64,000 bases of DNA, taken from positions 62,001 through 126,000 of the forward strand of contig CANMTD010000006.1 in NCBI GenBank assembly GCA_947500775.1, given 5' to 3'. The stretch comes from an uncultured Paracoccaceae bacterium (GTDB taxonomy: Bacteria; Pseudomonadota; Alphaproteobacteria; Rhodobacterales; Rhodobacteraceae). This document shows, in pieces, positions 1-8,259 of the stretch (position 1 is its first letter; every line of letters starts with the position of its first letter). Under the pieces are notes generated by a model. The model was not told where the DNA came from. It worked only from the letters and a program-made list of their open reading frames with translations, and searched no databases. The translations under genes and the position numbers were made by a program.

Positions 1-970
1 CACCTTCCAGCAGGCTCTTCACATGCTCGACATCCTTGTCGAGATCGTCCGGATGGGTCACCGTCTGAAAATCGGAAGAAAGAAGTTGCTCTTCGGTATA
101 GCCCAGGAACGTACACATCGCCTGATTGGCCTTCAGCCATCGCCCGTCGGGCGCAAGCAGCGCCTTGCCGATGGGGGCATGTTCCATGGCCGACCGGAAC
201 TGCAGCTCGCTTAAGCGCAGTGATTGTTCGGCCCGCTTGCTATCCGTGATATCGGTCTGCGCGCCGACAAGTCGCGTCGCCTTTCCGGTGGCGTCGCGAT
301 CGCTGGCCACGGCATCGGATCGCATCCAGCGCCATTCCGTGCCGTTTCGCGACCGCATTCTGTAATCTGTAACCGAGTGGTCGGTCTTCCCATCGATACA
401 GTCCTGGTTCGCCTTCTGAACGAGAGAGCGATCGTCCGGGTGGATGCGATTAAGCCATTCCTGTTGCAGCTGGATGTCTTCGTCGGGCCCTATTTCCATC
501 AGTTCCCGCCACGCACCGGACACATGTGAGGTTTGATTGATAACGTCGACCTCGAAGATACCAATCTTCGAAGCTATCACCGCGTGGGCAATGCGTCGTT
601 CATCGGACCGCCGTGATCTTTCCAAGGCCACCTCTGCCGAGATATCGCGCATCGCCAGGGTGTGATACAGGCCATCGGCATCGTTTGACCACGGCGTGAA
701 TCGCACGGCCAAAGCCAACAGTTTTCCAAACTTGTGATGGCAGCGGACCTCTCGCAGGACCGCAGTGGTGGCTGGAGGCACGGCCTGGTTGTCTTGGGTC
801 TTTGCCCCCCAGTCAGGAAGCAAATCTGTGATTGGAAGAGCCTCAAGTTCTTCGGGCGAATGACCAACAAGCTGTGCTGCCGCAGGATTCGCAAAGACAA
901 TCCGCCCAGATGGATCAACAGTTATCAGCGCAACAGCGACCGTCTCCAAAATCTTCTCTGCAAAGTTCAT
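1..970 (-). CDS. PAS-domain sensor protein (partial, C-terminus outside window)
   Basis: An open frame starts at ATG 970 and continues off the left edge (323 codons, no stop). Three PAS units are visible. The first covers about residues 5-115 (LITVDPSGRIVFANPAAA). The second covers about 125-245, with an IHPDDRS motif and a PAC-like tail WRWMRSDAV...GAQTDITDSKRAEQ. The third starts near 247 (MEHAPIGKALLAPDGRWLKA) and is cut at the edge. There is no signal peptide or membrane segment, so it is probably cytoplasmic. Tandem PAS proteins of this kind usually end in a histidine kinase, GGDEF or EAL output. That part is missing, so the output cannot be named. Confidence 0.85.
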   Translation of the reverse strand, partial: MNFAEKILETVAVALITVDPSGRIVFANPAAAQLVGHSPEELEALPITDLLPDWGAKTQDNQAVPPATTAVLREVRCHHKFGKLLALAVRFTPWSNDADGLYHTLAMRDISAEVALERSRRSDERRIAHAVIASKIGIFEVDVINQTSHVSGAWRELMEIGPDEDIQLQQEWLNRIHPDDRSLVQKANQDCIDGKTDHSVTDYRMRSRNGTEWRWMRSDAVASDRDATGKATRLVGAQTDITDSKRAEQSLRLSELQFRSAMEHAPIGKALLAPDGRWLKANQAMCTFLGYTEEQLLSSDFQTVTHPDDLDKDVEHVKSLLEG

Positions 971-1040
971 CGTCACACTGGCGGCCTTTCAATGGGTGTC
1001 AACTGCACCGTCGATTTTAGTGATTTGTGTGGTCTATCGG

Positions 1041-1154
1041 AAAGTCCAAGGCGTTCCAAATCCGAAACAGCGGGTGTCGCGGGGTTTCTTGCCCGACAGC
1101 AGCTTCATGACCGGCAGCGAAGTCTTCGTCGACGGTGGCTGCGCCCAGGTCTGA
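1041..1154 (+). pseudogene. Relic of a short-chain dehydrogenase/reductase C-terminus
   Basis: One plus frame ends with DSSFMTGSEVFVDGGCAQV followed by TGA at 1152-1154. This is the classic C-terminal signature of classical SDR enzymes (S/D-SSF-I/M-TG-x-x-x-x-VDGG). The frame upstream (GFLP just before it) fits poorly, and no catalytic Tyr-Lys motif or Rossmann glycine motif is present, so only the tail survives. It fills the gap between the PAS gene and the Hsp70-like gene, which otherwise shows nothing recognisable from 971 to 1306. Confidence 0.6.
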
Positions 1155-1306
1155 AGGTTCAGGGGCGCCGCATGCCTGTTCGCCAAAGATGATCCTGCGG
1201 CGCCTCGCCCATTTGAATCCTGCATATCCATCGGCCAGCCCGCAAATCGAATTGCCCCCCTGCCGGAATTCCGCTAGCAGGTGCGGCTCTTTGAGCCGGT
1301 GGTGCC

Positions 1307-2548
1307 ATGCAGACAGATACACTCGCAATTGATTTCGGAACCTCGAATTCCGCCGCTGCGGTACCGTTCGAACACGGGGTTTATCGCATTCCGATCGAAC
1401 ATGGGTCCGAGACCCTGCCCACGGCCGTTTTCTTTCCCACCGATGGCGGGGCGATGCGGATCGGCGCGGCTGCGGCAGAGGCCCTGATTGCCGGCGAAGA
1501 CGGGCGGTATATGCGCGCGTTGAAAAGCGTGCTGGGCCTGCCGCTTGTGCATGAAACGCGCCTGATCGGCGGGCGCCGCCGCTCAATCGCCGAGATCATC
1601 ACCGATTTCCTGATCGAATTGCGCCTGCGGGCGGAAACGGCGACCGGGCTGCAATTCCGTCGCGCGTTGTCGGGGCGGCCGGTGCATTTTCATTCCGCTG
1701 ATCCCGCAAAGGACGCGCAGGCCGAGGATGACCTGCGTGCCTGTTATCTGGCGGCGGGGTTTGACGAGGTCAGCTTTCTGGCCGAACCCGAGGCCGCGGC
1801 CATGGCCAGCCACGGCATGGGGGCCGCGGACACGACCGGGTTGATCGTGGATATCGGCGGCGGCACCTCGGATTTCTCGGTCTTTCGCAATGCGGGCGCG
1901 CGGCCGGATATCCTTGCCAACCACGGCATCCGGCTGGGCGGCACCGATTTTGACCACGCGGTTTCGATGGCCCACGCCATGCCGTTGCTGGGCCTTGGCG
2001 GAGAGCTGCGCCGCGAGATGGGCGAAGGCCTGTTGCCGGTGCCGCGCGCGCCCTATGTCAATCTTTCGACATGGGCCAAGATCCCGTTTCTATACACCGC
2101 CGAAACGCGGCGGATGGTGTCCGGAATGGTCCGGGTCGCGGTTGATCGCCAAAAGATGGCCCGCTTTGCCACCGTGCTGGAACTGGAACTGGGACACGAG
2201 CTGGCCTTTGCCGTCGAACGCGGCAAGATCGCCGCGAACATGGGCGCCGATGCAGGGCAGATCGACATGGGGTTCATCGAACCGGGATTGTCGGAACCCA
2301 TCACCCCTGCCCGCCTTGGTGCCGTGCTTGCCGACAACCGGGCGCTGCTGCGCAAGGCCGCCGCCGAAACCCTGCAGATCGCCGGTGTCGATGGCCAACA
2401 GATCGGGCGCGTCATTCTTGTGGGCGGGTCCAGCCTTATGGGGTTTGTCTCGGATGAGATGCGGGCGCTGTGCCCCGGTGCCGAGGTTCTGCGTTCCGAA
2501 GCGTTCACAGCCGTGGTCGACGGGTTGGCCCTGGCCACGTTGCGCTGA
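1307..2548 (+). CDS. Hsp70-family (YegD-like) ATPase
   Basis: This 413-residue protein carries the actin/Hsp70 ATPase fold. The phosphate-1 motif is at residues 8-19 (IDFGTSNSAAAV), the phosphate-2 motif at about 178-193 (GLIVDIGGGTSDFSVF) and the adenosine motif near 370 (VILVGGSSLMGF). It ends soon after the ATPase domain, so the substrate-binding domain and C-terminal lid of DnaK are absent. This matches the YegD-type Hsp70-like group. There is no signal peptide, so it should be cytoplasmic. It is convergent with the zinc operon and has no dnaJ or grpE beside it. The substrate is unknown. The start ATG has only a weak upstream GGTGG-type ribosome site. Confidence 0.85.
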   Translation: MQTDTLAIDFGTSNSAAAVPFEHGVYRIPIEHGSETLPTAVFFPTDGGAMRIGAAAAEALIAGEDGRYMRALKSVLGLPLVHETRLIGGRRRSIAEIITDFLIELRLRAETATGLQFRRALSGRPVHFHSADPAKDAQAEDDLRACYLAAGFDEVSFLAEPEAAAMASHGMGAADTTGLIVDIGGGTSDFSVFRNAGARPDILANHGIRLGGTDFDHAVSMAHAMPLLGLGGELRREMGEGLLPVPRAPYVNLSTWAKIPFLYTAETRRMVSGMVRVAVDRQKMARFATVLELELGHELAFAVERGKIAANMGADAGQIDMGFIEPGLSEPITPARLGAVLADNRALLRKAAAETLQIAGVDGQQIGRVILVGGSSLMGFVSDEMRALCPGAEVLRSEAFTAVVDGLALATLR

Positions 2549-2568
2549 GCGAAGGCTTTGGGCCGCGA

Positions 2569-3066
2569 CTAGTACGGCTCGATCCGGTCGGCGGACAGAG
2601 CATAGCCGATTTCCGCCAATTGGGTCGACGTCGCCGCGGTTCCGAACATTCCCGTGACGTTGACCGGTTCAAACAGGCCCGGGTCTTCATAGGGGGTCGG
2701 GGTGGTCACGAATACCAGTTGGTTGGGCGGCGGCGGCGGGACGTGCACACATGCGCCGACATAGGGCACAAGGATAAAGGCGGTCACGCCGGTGCCCTCA
2801 TAACCGACGGGCACGATGAACCCCGGCAGGCGCACGATCTTGCCGTTCCAATCGGTGCGCACCCCGCCTGATATCGGTTGCTGACTTGCCAAAGGGGCGG
2901 CCTCGTGTTCGACCAGACCGCGCAGGGTTGGCGGCAGCGCGGCGCCCCCTTCGGGAAGAAGGTCGTCCCATTCAAGGTCGATTACCTCTTCGGCAAAGGC
3001 CGCCGATGTATGCGCCACAAACGCGGCCATTCCGGCCAGCGCTGCCCGGCGCGAGACGCCTACCAT
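2569..3066 (-). CDS. Exported DUF3299 protein (ZrgE-like), second copy
   Basis: This is a 165-residue protein whose first 24 residues form a signal peptide (SRRAALAGMAAFVAHTSAAFA). The mature part has the DUF3299 features: an LPGFIVPVG strand and a PYVGACVHVPPPPPNQLV core. The start ATG at 3066 overlaps the stop of the preceding DUF3299 gene by 7 bases, so a much longer upstream in-frame extension is rejected. It is the last gene of a zur-zrg operon. In Vibrio cholerae a comparable ABC operon with a DUF2796 protein was described as the Zur-controlled zinc importer ZrgABCDE. The periplasmic zinc role is inferred from that context. Confidence 0.8.
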   Translation of the reverse strand: MVGVSRRAALAGMAAFVAHTSAAFAEEVIDLEWDDLLPEGGAALPPTLRGLVEHEAAPLASQQPISGGVRTDWNGKIVRLPGFIVPVGYEGTGVTAFILVPYVGACVHVPPPPPNQLVFVTTPTPYEDPGLFEPVNVTGMFGTAATSTQLAEIGYALSADRIEPY

Positions 3067-3584
3067 ACGTAGATTTCCATTTTCTCGGCGGTCAGGGCGT
3101 ATCCGGTTTCCGCGACTTCGGTATCCTGCAGCTGGGTGCGCATGTGCCCGATCACCCAGACCGCATCCCACAACTGATCCCCCGGCCATGGCGTTTCGGT
3201 GGTCACGAACACCAATTGATTGGGCGGCGGCGGCGGGGTGTGGATGCAGGCGCCGACATAGGGCACAAGAACAAAGCTGGTGACGCCTTTGGTCGATTGT
3301 TCGATCGGAATGATGAACCCCGGCAATTTGACATAGGCGCCATCAAGCGCCTCGTTTAGCTTGGTGGCATTGGCGTCAAAGATCGGGTTCCAGGTGTCGT
3401 TCACCTGATCCAGCTCGCCTTCGCCGATGATTTCGGAATAGGGCACGCCGGGCGGGATCAGATCGTCCCAGGTGATTTCGCGTTCGGTGGCGGCCCAGGT
3501 GGGGCGCAAAGGGGCCAGCGCGGCCAATCCGGTTGCAAGGGCTGCGCGGCGGGTCAGGGACAGGCTGCTTGTTGTGTGTTTCAT
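3060..3584 (-). CDS. Exported DUF3299 protein (ZrgD-like), first copy
   Basis: This is a 174-residue paralogue of the next gene. An LTRRAALATGLAALA leader resembles a Tat/Sec signal peptide with cleavage near PTWAA. The mature part starts EITWDDLIPPG and has LPGFIIPIEQS and PYVGACIHTPPPPPNQLV. The DDL motif and polyproline loop are shared with the second copy, so the pair is a tandem duplication. ATG 3584 overlaps the permease stop in an ATGA junction, indicating translational coupling. The likely role is a periplasmic partner of the ABC permease in zinc acquisition. No metal-binding residue set is obvious apart from the conserved Cys-x-His in the GACxH loop. Confidence 0.8.
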   Translation of the reverse strand: MKHTTSSLSLTRRAALATGLAALAPLRPTWAATEREITWDDLIPPGVPYSEIIGEGELDQVNDTWNPIFDANATKLNEALDGAYVKLPGFIIPIEQSTKGVTSFVLVPYVGACIHTPPPPPNQLVFVTTETPWPGDQLWDAVWVIGHMRTQLQDTEVAETGYALTAEKMEIYVW

Positions 3585-4831
3585 GATTTCACCATCATAC
3601 CATCGGCAAGAGACAGGCGATAGGCGCGCAGGGCGGGAACAAGGCTCACAATCGCGCCAGCACACACCACGCCCAGCAGAACCCAAAACTCGCGCAGGCT
3701 GGGCGCGTCAATGGGCAGCCACAGGCCAAAGGCGCGGTCGACGACCGGCTGCGCGATGGCCAGCCCGATATACAGCAGGCACAGCCCGATCAGCGCGCCG
3801 ATGGCGGCCATCAGCACGGCCTCCAGCACCAAAAGCCCAAGGATCGTGCCGGGCCGCGCGCCCATGGCGCGAAAGATCGCCATTTCGCGGCGGCGTTCGT
3901 TCAGGCTGGAAAAAATCGTGGCCATCATGCCGATCAGGGCGGTCACCACGACCATCGCCGACACGCCGGTCAGCGCGGTTTCCGCGATGCCGACGATCTG
4001 CCACAGTTCCTGCAGGGCGACGCCGGGCAGAATGGCCAAAAGCGGCTCTTCGGGGTAATCGTTGATCGCGCGTTGCAGGGCAAAGACCTGAAGCGGGCTT
4101 TTGACCCCGACCAATGCGGCGGTGATCGCCTGCGGGGTCAGGTCCATCTGGCGGATCGCGTCGACCGGGGTTGTCCGCCCGGGTATTTTCGCGCCGCTTT
4201 GCCAATCGACGTGGATCGCCTCGATGGCTTCCATGCTGACAATGACGGTGCGGTCCACGGGGGTGCCGGTCTTGGCCAGAATGCCGGAGACGCGAAAGGG
4301 TTGATCGTCGTGTTGGGTGAACGAGGCAAGGCCATGCGCAACGACGATCGGATCGCCCACGGCATAGCCCAGCGTCGCGGCCACATCGGCGCCAATCACA
4401 GTGTCGAACAGATCGGCCATGACCGCGCCTGTCGCCACCTCAAGCGCGCGGTCCTGCCGGTATTTGTAGCGCTCGAAAAACGCGGGCGTCGTGCCCATGA
4501 CGCGAAACTGCCGATGGCTGTCACCAAGCGAGATCGGCACGATCCAGTCGACCTGCGGCTGGGCCGCGATATCCCGGTAGCTTTCCCAGGTCACGTTGTT
4601 GGTCGCATTGCCGATCCGAAAGACCGAATACAGCAACAGTTGCACCGAACCAGAACGCGCGCCGACGATCAGATCGGTGCCCGATATCGTGTCGGCAAAG
4701 CTGGATTTCGCCCCGGTCCGCACCTTTTCGACACCCAGAAACAAGGCGACGGACAGGGCGATGGCCAGAACGGTCATCCCGACCGTCAACGCACGGGCAA
4801 GCAGCGAGCCAAAGGCAAGGCGCAGGATCAT
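3581..4831 (-). CDS. FtsX-type ABC transporter permease of the Zrg zinc system
   Basis: This 416-residue membrane protein has one N-terminal helix (residues about 10-33) and a large soluble periplasmic domain of the MacB/FtsX kind. Three C-terminal helices are centred on AMVVVTALIGMMATIF, VLEAVLMAAIGALIGLC and FWVLLGVVCAGAIVSL. The coupling segment ERRREMAIFRAMGA between helices 2 and 3 is typical of FtsX permeases. Start and stop overlap the ATPase gene and the DUF3299 gene by four bases each. FtsX permeases normally move or signal across the periplasm rather than form a classical import channel, so the mechanism of any zinc uptake here is open. Confidence 0.85.
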   Translation of the reverse strand: MILRLAFGSLLARALTVGMTVLAIALSVALFLGVEKVRTGAKSSFADTISGTDLIVGARSGSVQLLLYSVFRIGNATNNVTWESYRDIAAQPQVDWIVPISLGDSHRQFRVMGTTPAFFERYKYRQDRALEVATGAVMADLFDTVIGADVAATLGYAVGDPIVVAHGLASFTQHDDQPFRVSGILAKTGTPVDRTVIVSMEAIEAIHVDWQSGAKIPGRTTPVDAIRQMDLTPQAITAALVGVKSPLQVFALQRAINDYPEEPLLAILPGVALQELWQIVGIAETALTGVSAMVVVTALIGMMATIFSSLNERRREMAIFRAMGARPGTILGLLVLEAVLMAAIGALIGLCLLYIGLAIAQPVVDRAFGLWLPIDAPSLREFWVLLGVVCAGAIVSLVPALRAYRLSLADGMMVKS

Positions 4832-5529
4832 GCCGCGACCCTTTCGGTTTTGGCGATGTCTTCGATCCGCAGCACCCGGTCAAAGCGGTTGGCCAGCCGG
4901 GGATCGTGGCTGACCATCAAAAGCGAAATGCCATTTGCGGCGGCCTGCGCGAACAGCAGATCAAGAAAGGCCGCCTGCGTGTCAGCATCCAGCGCCGAGG
5001 TCGGTTCATCCGCGATGATCAGCGGCGGCTGGCCGATCAGCGCACGCGCCACCGCCACCCGCTGTTGCTGGCCCACGCTCAGCGTACCGGCCCGGACCGA
5101 CAGGATATCCGGCGGCAGGTTCAGGGCGGTACACAGGGTCTGCGCCTCGGCGCGGGTGTCTTGCACGCGGCGCCTGCGGTCGGGGGCAAAGCGCAAAGGC
5201 AGCGTGATATTGTCGGCCACGGTTCCGAAGGGCAGCAGGTTGAACTGCTGAAAGATGACGCCGATATGTTCGGCGCGAAACCTGTCCCGGCCCGCGCCTG
5301 ACATTGTGGTCAGATCGGTGCCCGCCACCGTGATCCGCCCCGCCTGCGGGGCAATCGTGCCGCAGATCAGCGACAGCAGCGTGGATTTGCCCGACCCGCT
5401 TTCGCCCAGCAACAACGCGGTTTCGCCCTTTGACAGGGCGAAATCGTCGATCGTCAGGGCAAAGGACGCCCGCCCCGGCCAGTGAAAGCGGACATCCTTA
5501 AGATCCAGGATCGGGCCGGGCGTGGTCAA
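4828..5529 (-). CDS. ABC transporter ATP-binding protein of the Zrg zinc system
   Basis: A 233-residue ATPase with Walker A GESGSGKST, signature LSVGQQQRVAVARAL, Walker B LIIADEPTSALD and the H-loop SHDPR. The size and the sequence around the Q-loop (VIFQQFNLLPF) match the LolD/MacB subfamily that pairs with FtsX permeases, and the permease gene follows with an ATGA overlap. It lies just downstream of zrgA, so it is the energising subunit of the zinc-regulated system. It is cytoplasmic and membrane-associated through the permease. Confidence 0.9.
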   Translation of the reverse strand: MTTPGPILDLKDVRFHWPGRASFALTIDDFALSKGETALLLGESGSGKSTLLSLICGTIAPQAGRITVAGTDLTTMSGAGRDRFRAEHIGVIFQQFNLLPFGTVADNITLPLRFAPDRRRRVQDTRAEAQTLCTALNLPPDILSVRAGTLSVGQQQRVAVARALIGQPPLIIADEPTSALDADTQAAFLDLLFAQAAANGISLLMVSHDPRLANRFDRVLRIEDIAKTERVAA

Positions 5530-5531
5530 GT

Positions 5532-6143
5532 TCAGAACATCCCGCGCAGATCAAGCGTCGGCGCGTCGCGTTCAACCTCGAACCCTTTTGCACCTGCGGG
5601 TGTCAGCATCTGCACCTCCAGTTCGCGCGCATTCTGGAACGTGTCGAAATAGGCGAATTCGATGCCGGTGATGGCGCCGGGGTTTGCGCAGGTCAGCAGG
5701 TATTCGGCATGAAATTCGGTATGGCCAGCCTCGTCCTCGTGATGCTCTTCGGCGTGCTCGTCCGCGTGTTCCGCATCATGTTCATGATCATCGTGGTCAT
5801 CATGGCCGGCTTCGTCGTGATCGTCATGCGCTTCGCTTTCCAGCCCGGCGCTGGCCTGCGTGACCGCGCATTCGGCAGCGGCGGGCAGAACGAACAGATC
5901 AAGCGGACGCGCAAGCGTGGCAACGGCCGCATCAATCGCGGCGCGGTCGTCGGCGGTTTCGGCGGCATATTCGAAGCCAACGATATCGGCGCCCGGCGCA
6001 TGGAGCTCTATGGCAATCTGCGGGCCGTCAAAGGCTATGTTCAGCTCTCCGACGCCATGTTCATGCGCATGCATCTGGCGGGTTTCCTGGGCAATCGCAG
6101 GGGCGGCGCAGGTTATCAGGATCAGGGGCAGGATCTGTTTCAT
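5532..6143 (-). CDS. zrgA: ZrgA-like DUF2796 zinc-binding periplasmic protein
   Basis: This 203-residue protein has a signal peptide (residues 1-18, ending APAIA), an MHAHEHGVGELNIA opening typical of DUF2796, and a metal-binding stretch at about residues 104-143. That stretch is built almost only from His, Asp and Glu (for example DDHDEAGHDDHDDHEHD). It ends with the conserved FAYFDTFQNARELEVQ block. The family includes V. cholerae ZrgA, a Zur-repressed zinc-uptake component. It is second in the operon after zur, 45 bases downstream. The poly-His/Asp linker presumably captures zinc for the ABC permease and DUF3299 partners. Confidence 0.88.
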   Translation of the reverse strand: MKQILPLILITCAAPAIAQETRQMHAHEHGVGELNIAFDGPQIAIELHAPGADIVGFEYAAETADDRAAIDAAVATLARPLDLFVLPAAAECAVTQASAGLESEAHDDHDEAGHDDHDDHEHDAEHADEHAEEHHEDEAGHTEFHAEYLLTCANPGAITGIEFAYFDTFQNARELEVQMLTPAGAKGFEVERDAPTLDLRGMF

Positions 6144-6188
6144 ATCTGGGGCTCGCTTGGGTTGGTCGGGGAAAATATGTTGTGTGGA

Positions 6189-6575
6189 TCAGGCGGCGCA
6201 GGCCTGACACTGGCCATGCAGTTCGACAATGTGGCGGTTCGCGTGGAACCCGGTGCGCCCCGCGATCGCCCGCATGTCCGGGATCAGCGAGCTTCCGTCA
6301 TGTTCTTCGAAGCTGCCGCAATCTTCGCAGATGGCCAGAATGGGCAGGCTTTCGGAATGGTCGCAGCGGCAGGGCACAAAGGCCTTCATCGATTCAAGCT
6401 TATGCGCCCTGCCCTGTTCGGTCAGGGCCGCCAGCGCGCGATAGACCGTGGGCGGGGCGATGTCGGGTTCATCGGCCTTCAACTCGCCCAATATCTCATA
6501 GGCTGTCATCGGTTTTTCGCAATCATGCAGTACATGAAGGATATCCGCTTGCCGCCGGGCCGCCTGTTTTCGCAT
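6189..6575 (-). CDS. zur: Fur-family zinc uptake regulator Zur
   Basis: A 128-residue Fur-family repressor. The N-terminal winged helix (residues 1-80) includes the recognition region IAPPTVYRALAALTEQG. The dimerisation half has the structural zinc cysteines CEDCGSFEEH and a C-terminal CQAC pair, plus the HVI/H-rich regulatory site motif (RHIVELHGQC). The operon it heads encodes a His-rich DUF2796 protein, which points to zinc rather than iron. A perfect palindrome 26 bases upstream suggests autoregulation. Other Fur members (Mur, Irr) fit the context less well. Confidence 0.9.
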   Translation of the reverse strand: MRKQAARRQADILHVLHDCEKPMTAYEILGELKADEPDIAPPTVYRALAALTEQGRAHKLESMKAFVPCRCDHSESLPILAICEDCGSFEEHDGSSLIPDMRAIAGRTGFHANRHIVELHGQCQACAA

Positions 6576-6600
6576 TGCTTGCCTCCGTCGTTCGCGAAAA

Positions 6601-6622
6601 TTGTTATTTTATAAAATAACAA
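6601..6622. promoter_or_regulatory. Candidate Zur operator (22-bp perfect palindrome)
   Basis: TTGTTATTTTA is followed immediately by its exact reverse complement, giving an uninterrupted 22-base palindrome in an otherwise GC-rich region. It lies 26 bases before the zur ATG. The core TTAT...ATAA resembles Zur boxes of proteobacteria. Zinc-loaded Zur bound here would block transcription of the whole zur-zrgA-ABC-DUF3299 operon. No second gene reads away from it nearby, so it should serve this operon only. Confidence 0.75.
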
Positions 6623-6765
6623 ACGACAACCCATTTTCTGGCCGACTGCGACAACAAGGGCAGCCAAGCGTGCCGACACGCGAAAGCCCAAAATCCTAGG
6701 GTTGAGGAAGCTGCTGGTTTGGCCGCTATCGGCGTACCCGGAGTATGAACCGGGTCACGGATGTC

Positions 6766-7821
6766 TTAGCTGGAGGGCAAATCGGATGTCACCGCCGTGG
6801 TTTTCAGGCGTTCCCGCAGTTCCTTGGCGCGGCTTCGCGCGACGGGGAACTCAGAGTTATCCGTCAGTTGCAGAATGATTTTCCCATTCGTTTCCGATCG
6901 AAGCTCATCGACGGCCGTCAGTCTTACCCAGTGCGACCGGTGAATCTGAACGCCGGGCGCATCACTGAGCAATTTAAGCGCGTTGGAAAAATTCAGACGG
7001 ATATGGGATACCCCATTCGTGGTCGTGACCTTTACATAGTGGTCATCGGCCGAGACCGAGATCAGCTCGCCCCGCTTTCCAACCGGAAGAAGGGCGGTAA
7101 AAATCCTTTCTCCACAGATGCGGGCAAAAAACGGATGGCCATAGATCATGCGATAGGCTGTCGACAGCACGATGATCGCCGCGACAACAACCGGCATGAG
7201 CGTCAGCAGTTTCAGATAGGGCAGCCCCTTTCCCGTCGATTCGCTTTGAGTGCTGGGAAAGAGCGTGTCCAAAAGCACGATCGGCGCGAGCGACGAGCAT
7301 GAATAGACAAGAATGGTGGAACTGACGAAAGCCGCGGTGCCGAATGGGAAATACACGTGATACAGCAACCATCCCTTGGACTGGTAGATGAACCAGAAAT
7401 GCACCACGAACCCAATTGCCCAGAATAGCCGTGACGTGACCTGGTGGAACAATTCCGGCTGCAGCGTTTCGAATGGCGGGTGGATCACAAACACCAGCAT
7501 CATGATCATATAAGGCAGAAAGAATTCCACCGAGAATGCGGAATGCCTTGAGAACACCCTGCTGGCTTCCCATTCGTGCCGCCGCAGATCCTTGCCGCGG
7601 AAACGGGCAAGTTCAAGCGTTACCGCCGCCTGTCTCAGACGGTCGTGGTCATCTTTTATGAACTGCGAGACTCGCTGAAAAACTCTCATGGGTTTTGTCT
7701 GAACTTCTGCACAATAACTTGATTTACCGATACCGGTGGCGGCTGGTTGAAAGCTTCGAAGTGCCATGCCGTCGAAGACGCCGTGACGTGGCCGTACTGT
7801 GGCTGAGTCTGACCCGAACAT
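6766..7821 (-). CDS. Membrane-bound LytTR DNA-binding regulator
   Basis: This 351-residue protein has a poorly conserved N-terminus followed by four hydrophobic segments between about residues 75 and 225 (for example FFLPYMIMMLVFVI, LFWAIGFVVHFWFIY, LMPVVVAAIIVLS). A C-terminal LytTR domain covers about 245-335, with ISVSADDHYVKVTTTNG, RIHRSHWV-like and NSEFPVARSRAKELRERL motifs. LytTR proteins with a membrane sensor regulate transcription from the membrane. ATG 7821 lies 3 bases from the stop of the preceding exported-protein gene. An internal ATG at 7689 (MRVFQRVSQF) is an alternative start and would remove 44 low-complexity residues. The two genes probably form an operon. Confidence 0.8.
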   Translation of the reverse strand: MFGSDSATVRPRHGVFDGMALRSFQPAATGIGKSSYCAEVQTKPMRVFQRVSQFIKDDHDRLRQAAVTLELARFRGKDLRRHEWEASRVFSRHSAFSVEFFLPYMIMMLVFVIHPPFETLQPELFHQVTSRLFWAIGFVVHFWFIYQSKGWLLYHVYFPFGTAAFVSSTILVYSCSSLAPIVLLDTLFPSTQSESTGKGLPYLKLLTLMPVVVAAIIVLSTAYRMIYGHPFFARICGERIFTALLPVGKRGELISVSADDHYVKVTTTNGVSHIRLNFSNALKLLSDAPGVQIHRSHWVRLTAVDELRSETNGKIILQLTDNSEFPVARSRAKELRERLKTTAVTSDLPSS

Positions 7822-7824
7822 GAT

Positions 7825-8259
7825 CTACACCGCCCCTGTGGCAGCCGTCAGACCTGCAAAGGAGATGCGCCTGACGTTGGATGCAGAACGTCTGTTCCGG
7901 TCATCCGCCGTCACAAATGGTGCGGGGGCCAACTTGACTTCGATATTTTTTGCGATACCGTCGCGCGTCATCTGCACGTCAAAATCGACCTGTCGATAGG
8001 GGTAATAATCGCCCTCTGTCAGCAGGTATTCCCGTTTGACCTGCGGTGCGTGAATGTCGGTCGTCTCCTGATCCAGAAATTGGATGTTGGAGCCGTGATC
8101 ATGGGCGGCGCCCATGATCCCCGGACAGGGGGTTTTACCCAGCCATCCGGTCGACGCAGAAGCAAGTGCATTGGTTGGTGTGGCTGTATCCGGCGAAGGG
8201 TCCGAGAAAGACGCGATCGGCAACGCCGCAAGGGCGATGCTTGTTGTCAGTATGCGCAT
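7825..8259 (-). CDS. Small exported protein of unknown function
   Basis: ATG 8259 is preceded by AAAGGG at a suitable distance and opens a signal peptide (MRILTTSIALAALPIASFS), giving a 144-residue protein. A longer in-frame start 56 codons upstream lacks this support. The mature protein has a GWLGKTPCPGIMGAAHDHG segment with one cysteine and a His-Asp-His run, and ends with basic residues (DDRNRRSASNVRR). I do not recognise a family. It abuts the LytTR regulator, so it could be a target or signal partner of that regulator. Confidence 0.6.
   Translation of the reverse strand: MRILTTSIALAALPIASFSDPSPDTATPTNALASASTGWLGKTPCPGIMGAAHDHGSNIQFLDQETTDIHAPQVKREYLLTEGDYYPYRQVDFDVQMTRDGIAKNIEVKLAPAPFVTADDRNRRSASNVRRISFAGLTAATGAV

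Noticed and set aside
1017-1586. 189-codon minus-strand frame
   Set aside because: It overlaps the Hsp70-like gene, whose motifs are unmistakable. The product is Arg/Pro-rich as expected for an antisense shadow.
6601-6622. Reading the AT-rich palindrome as an intrinsic terminator
   Set aside because: It lies upstream of zur, not after a gene. The stem is almost all A-T, and its symmetry and position fit an operator better.
6640-6765. Possible tRNA or small RNA remnant between the zur operon and the LytTR gene
   Set aside because: A few short complementary stretches exist, but no cloverleaf, anticodon arm or CCA end could be drawn.
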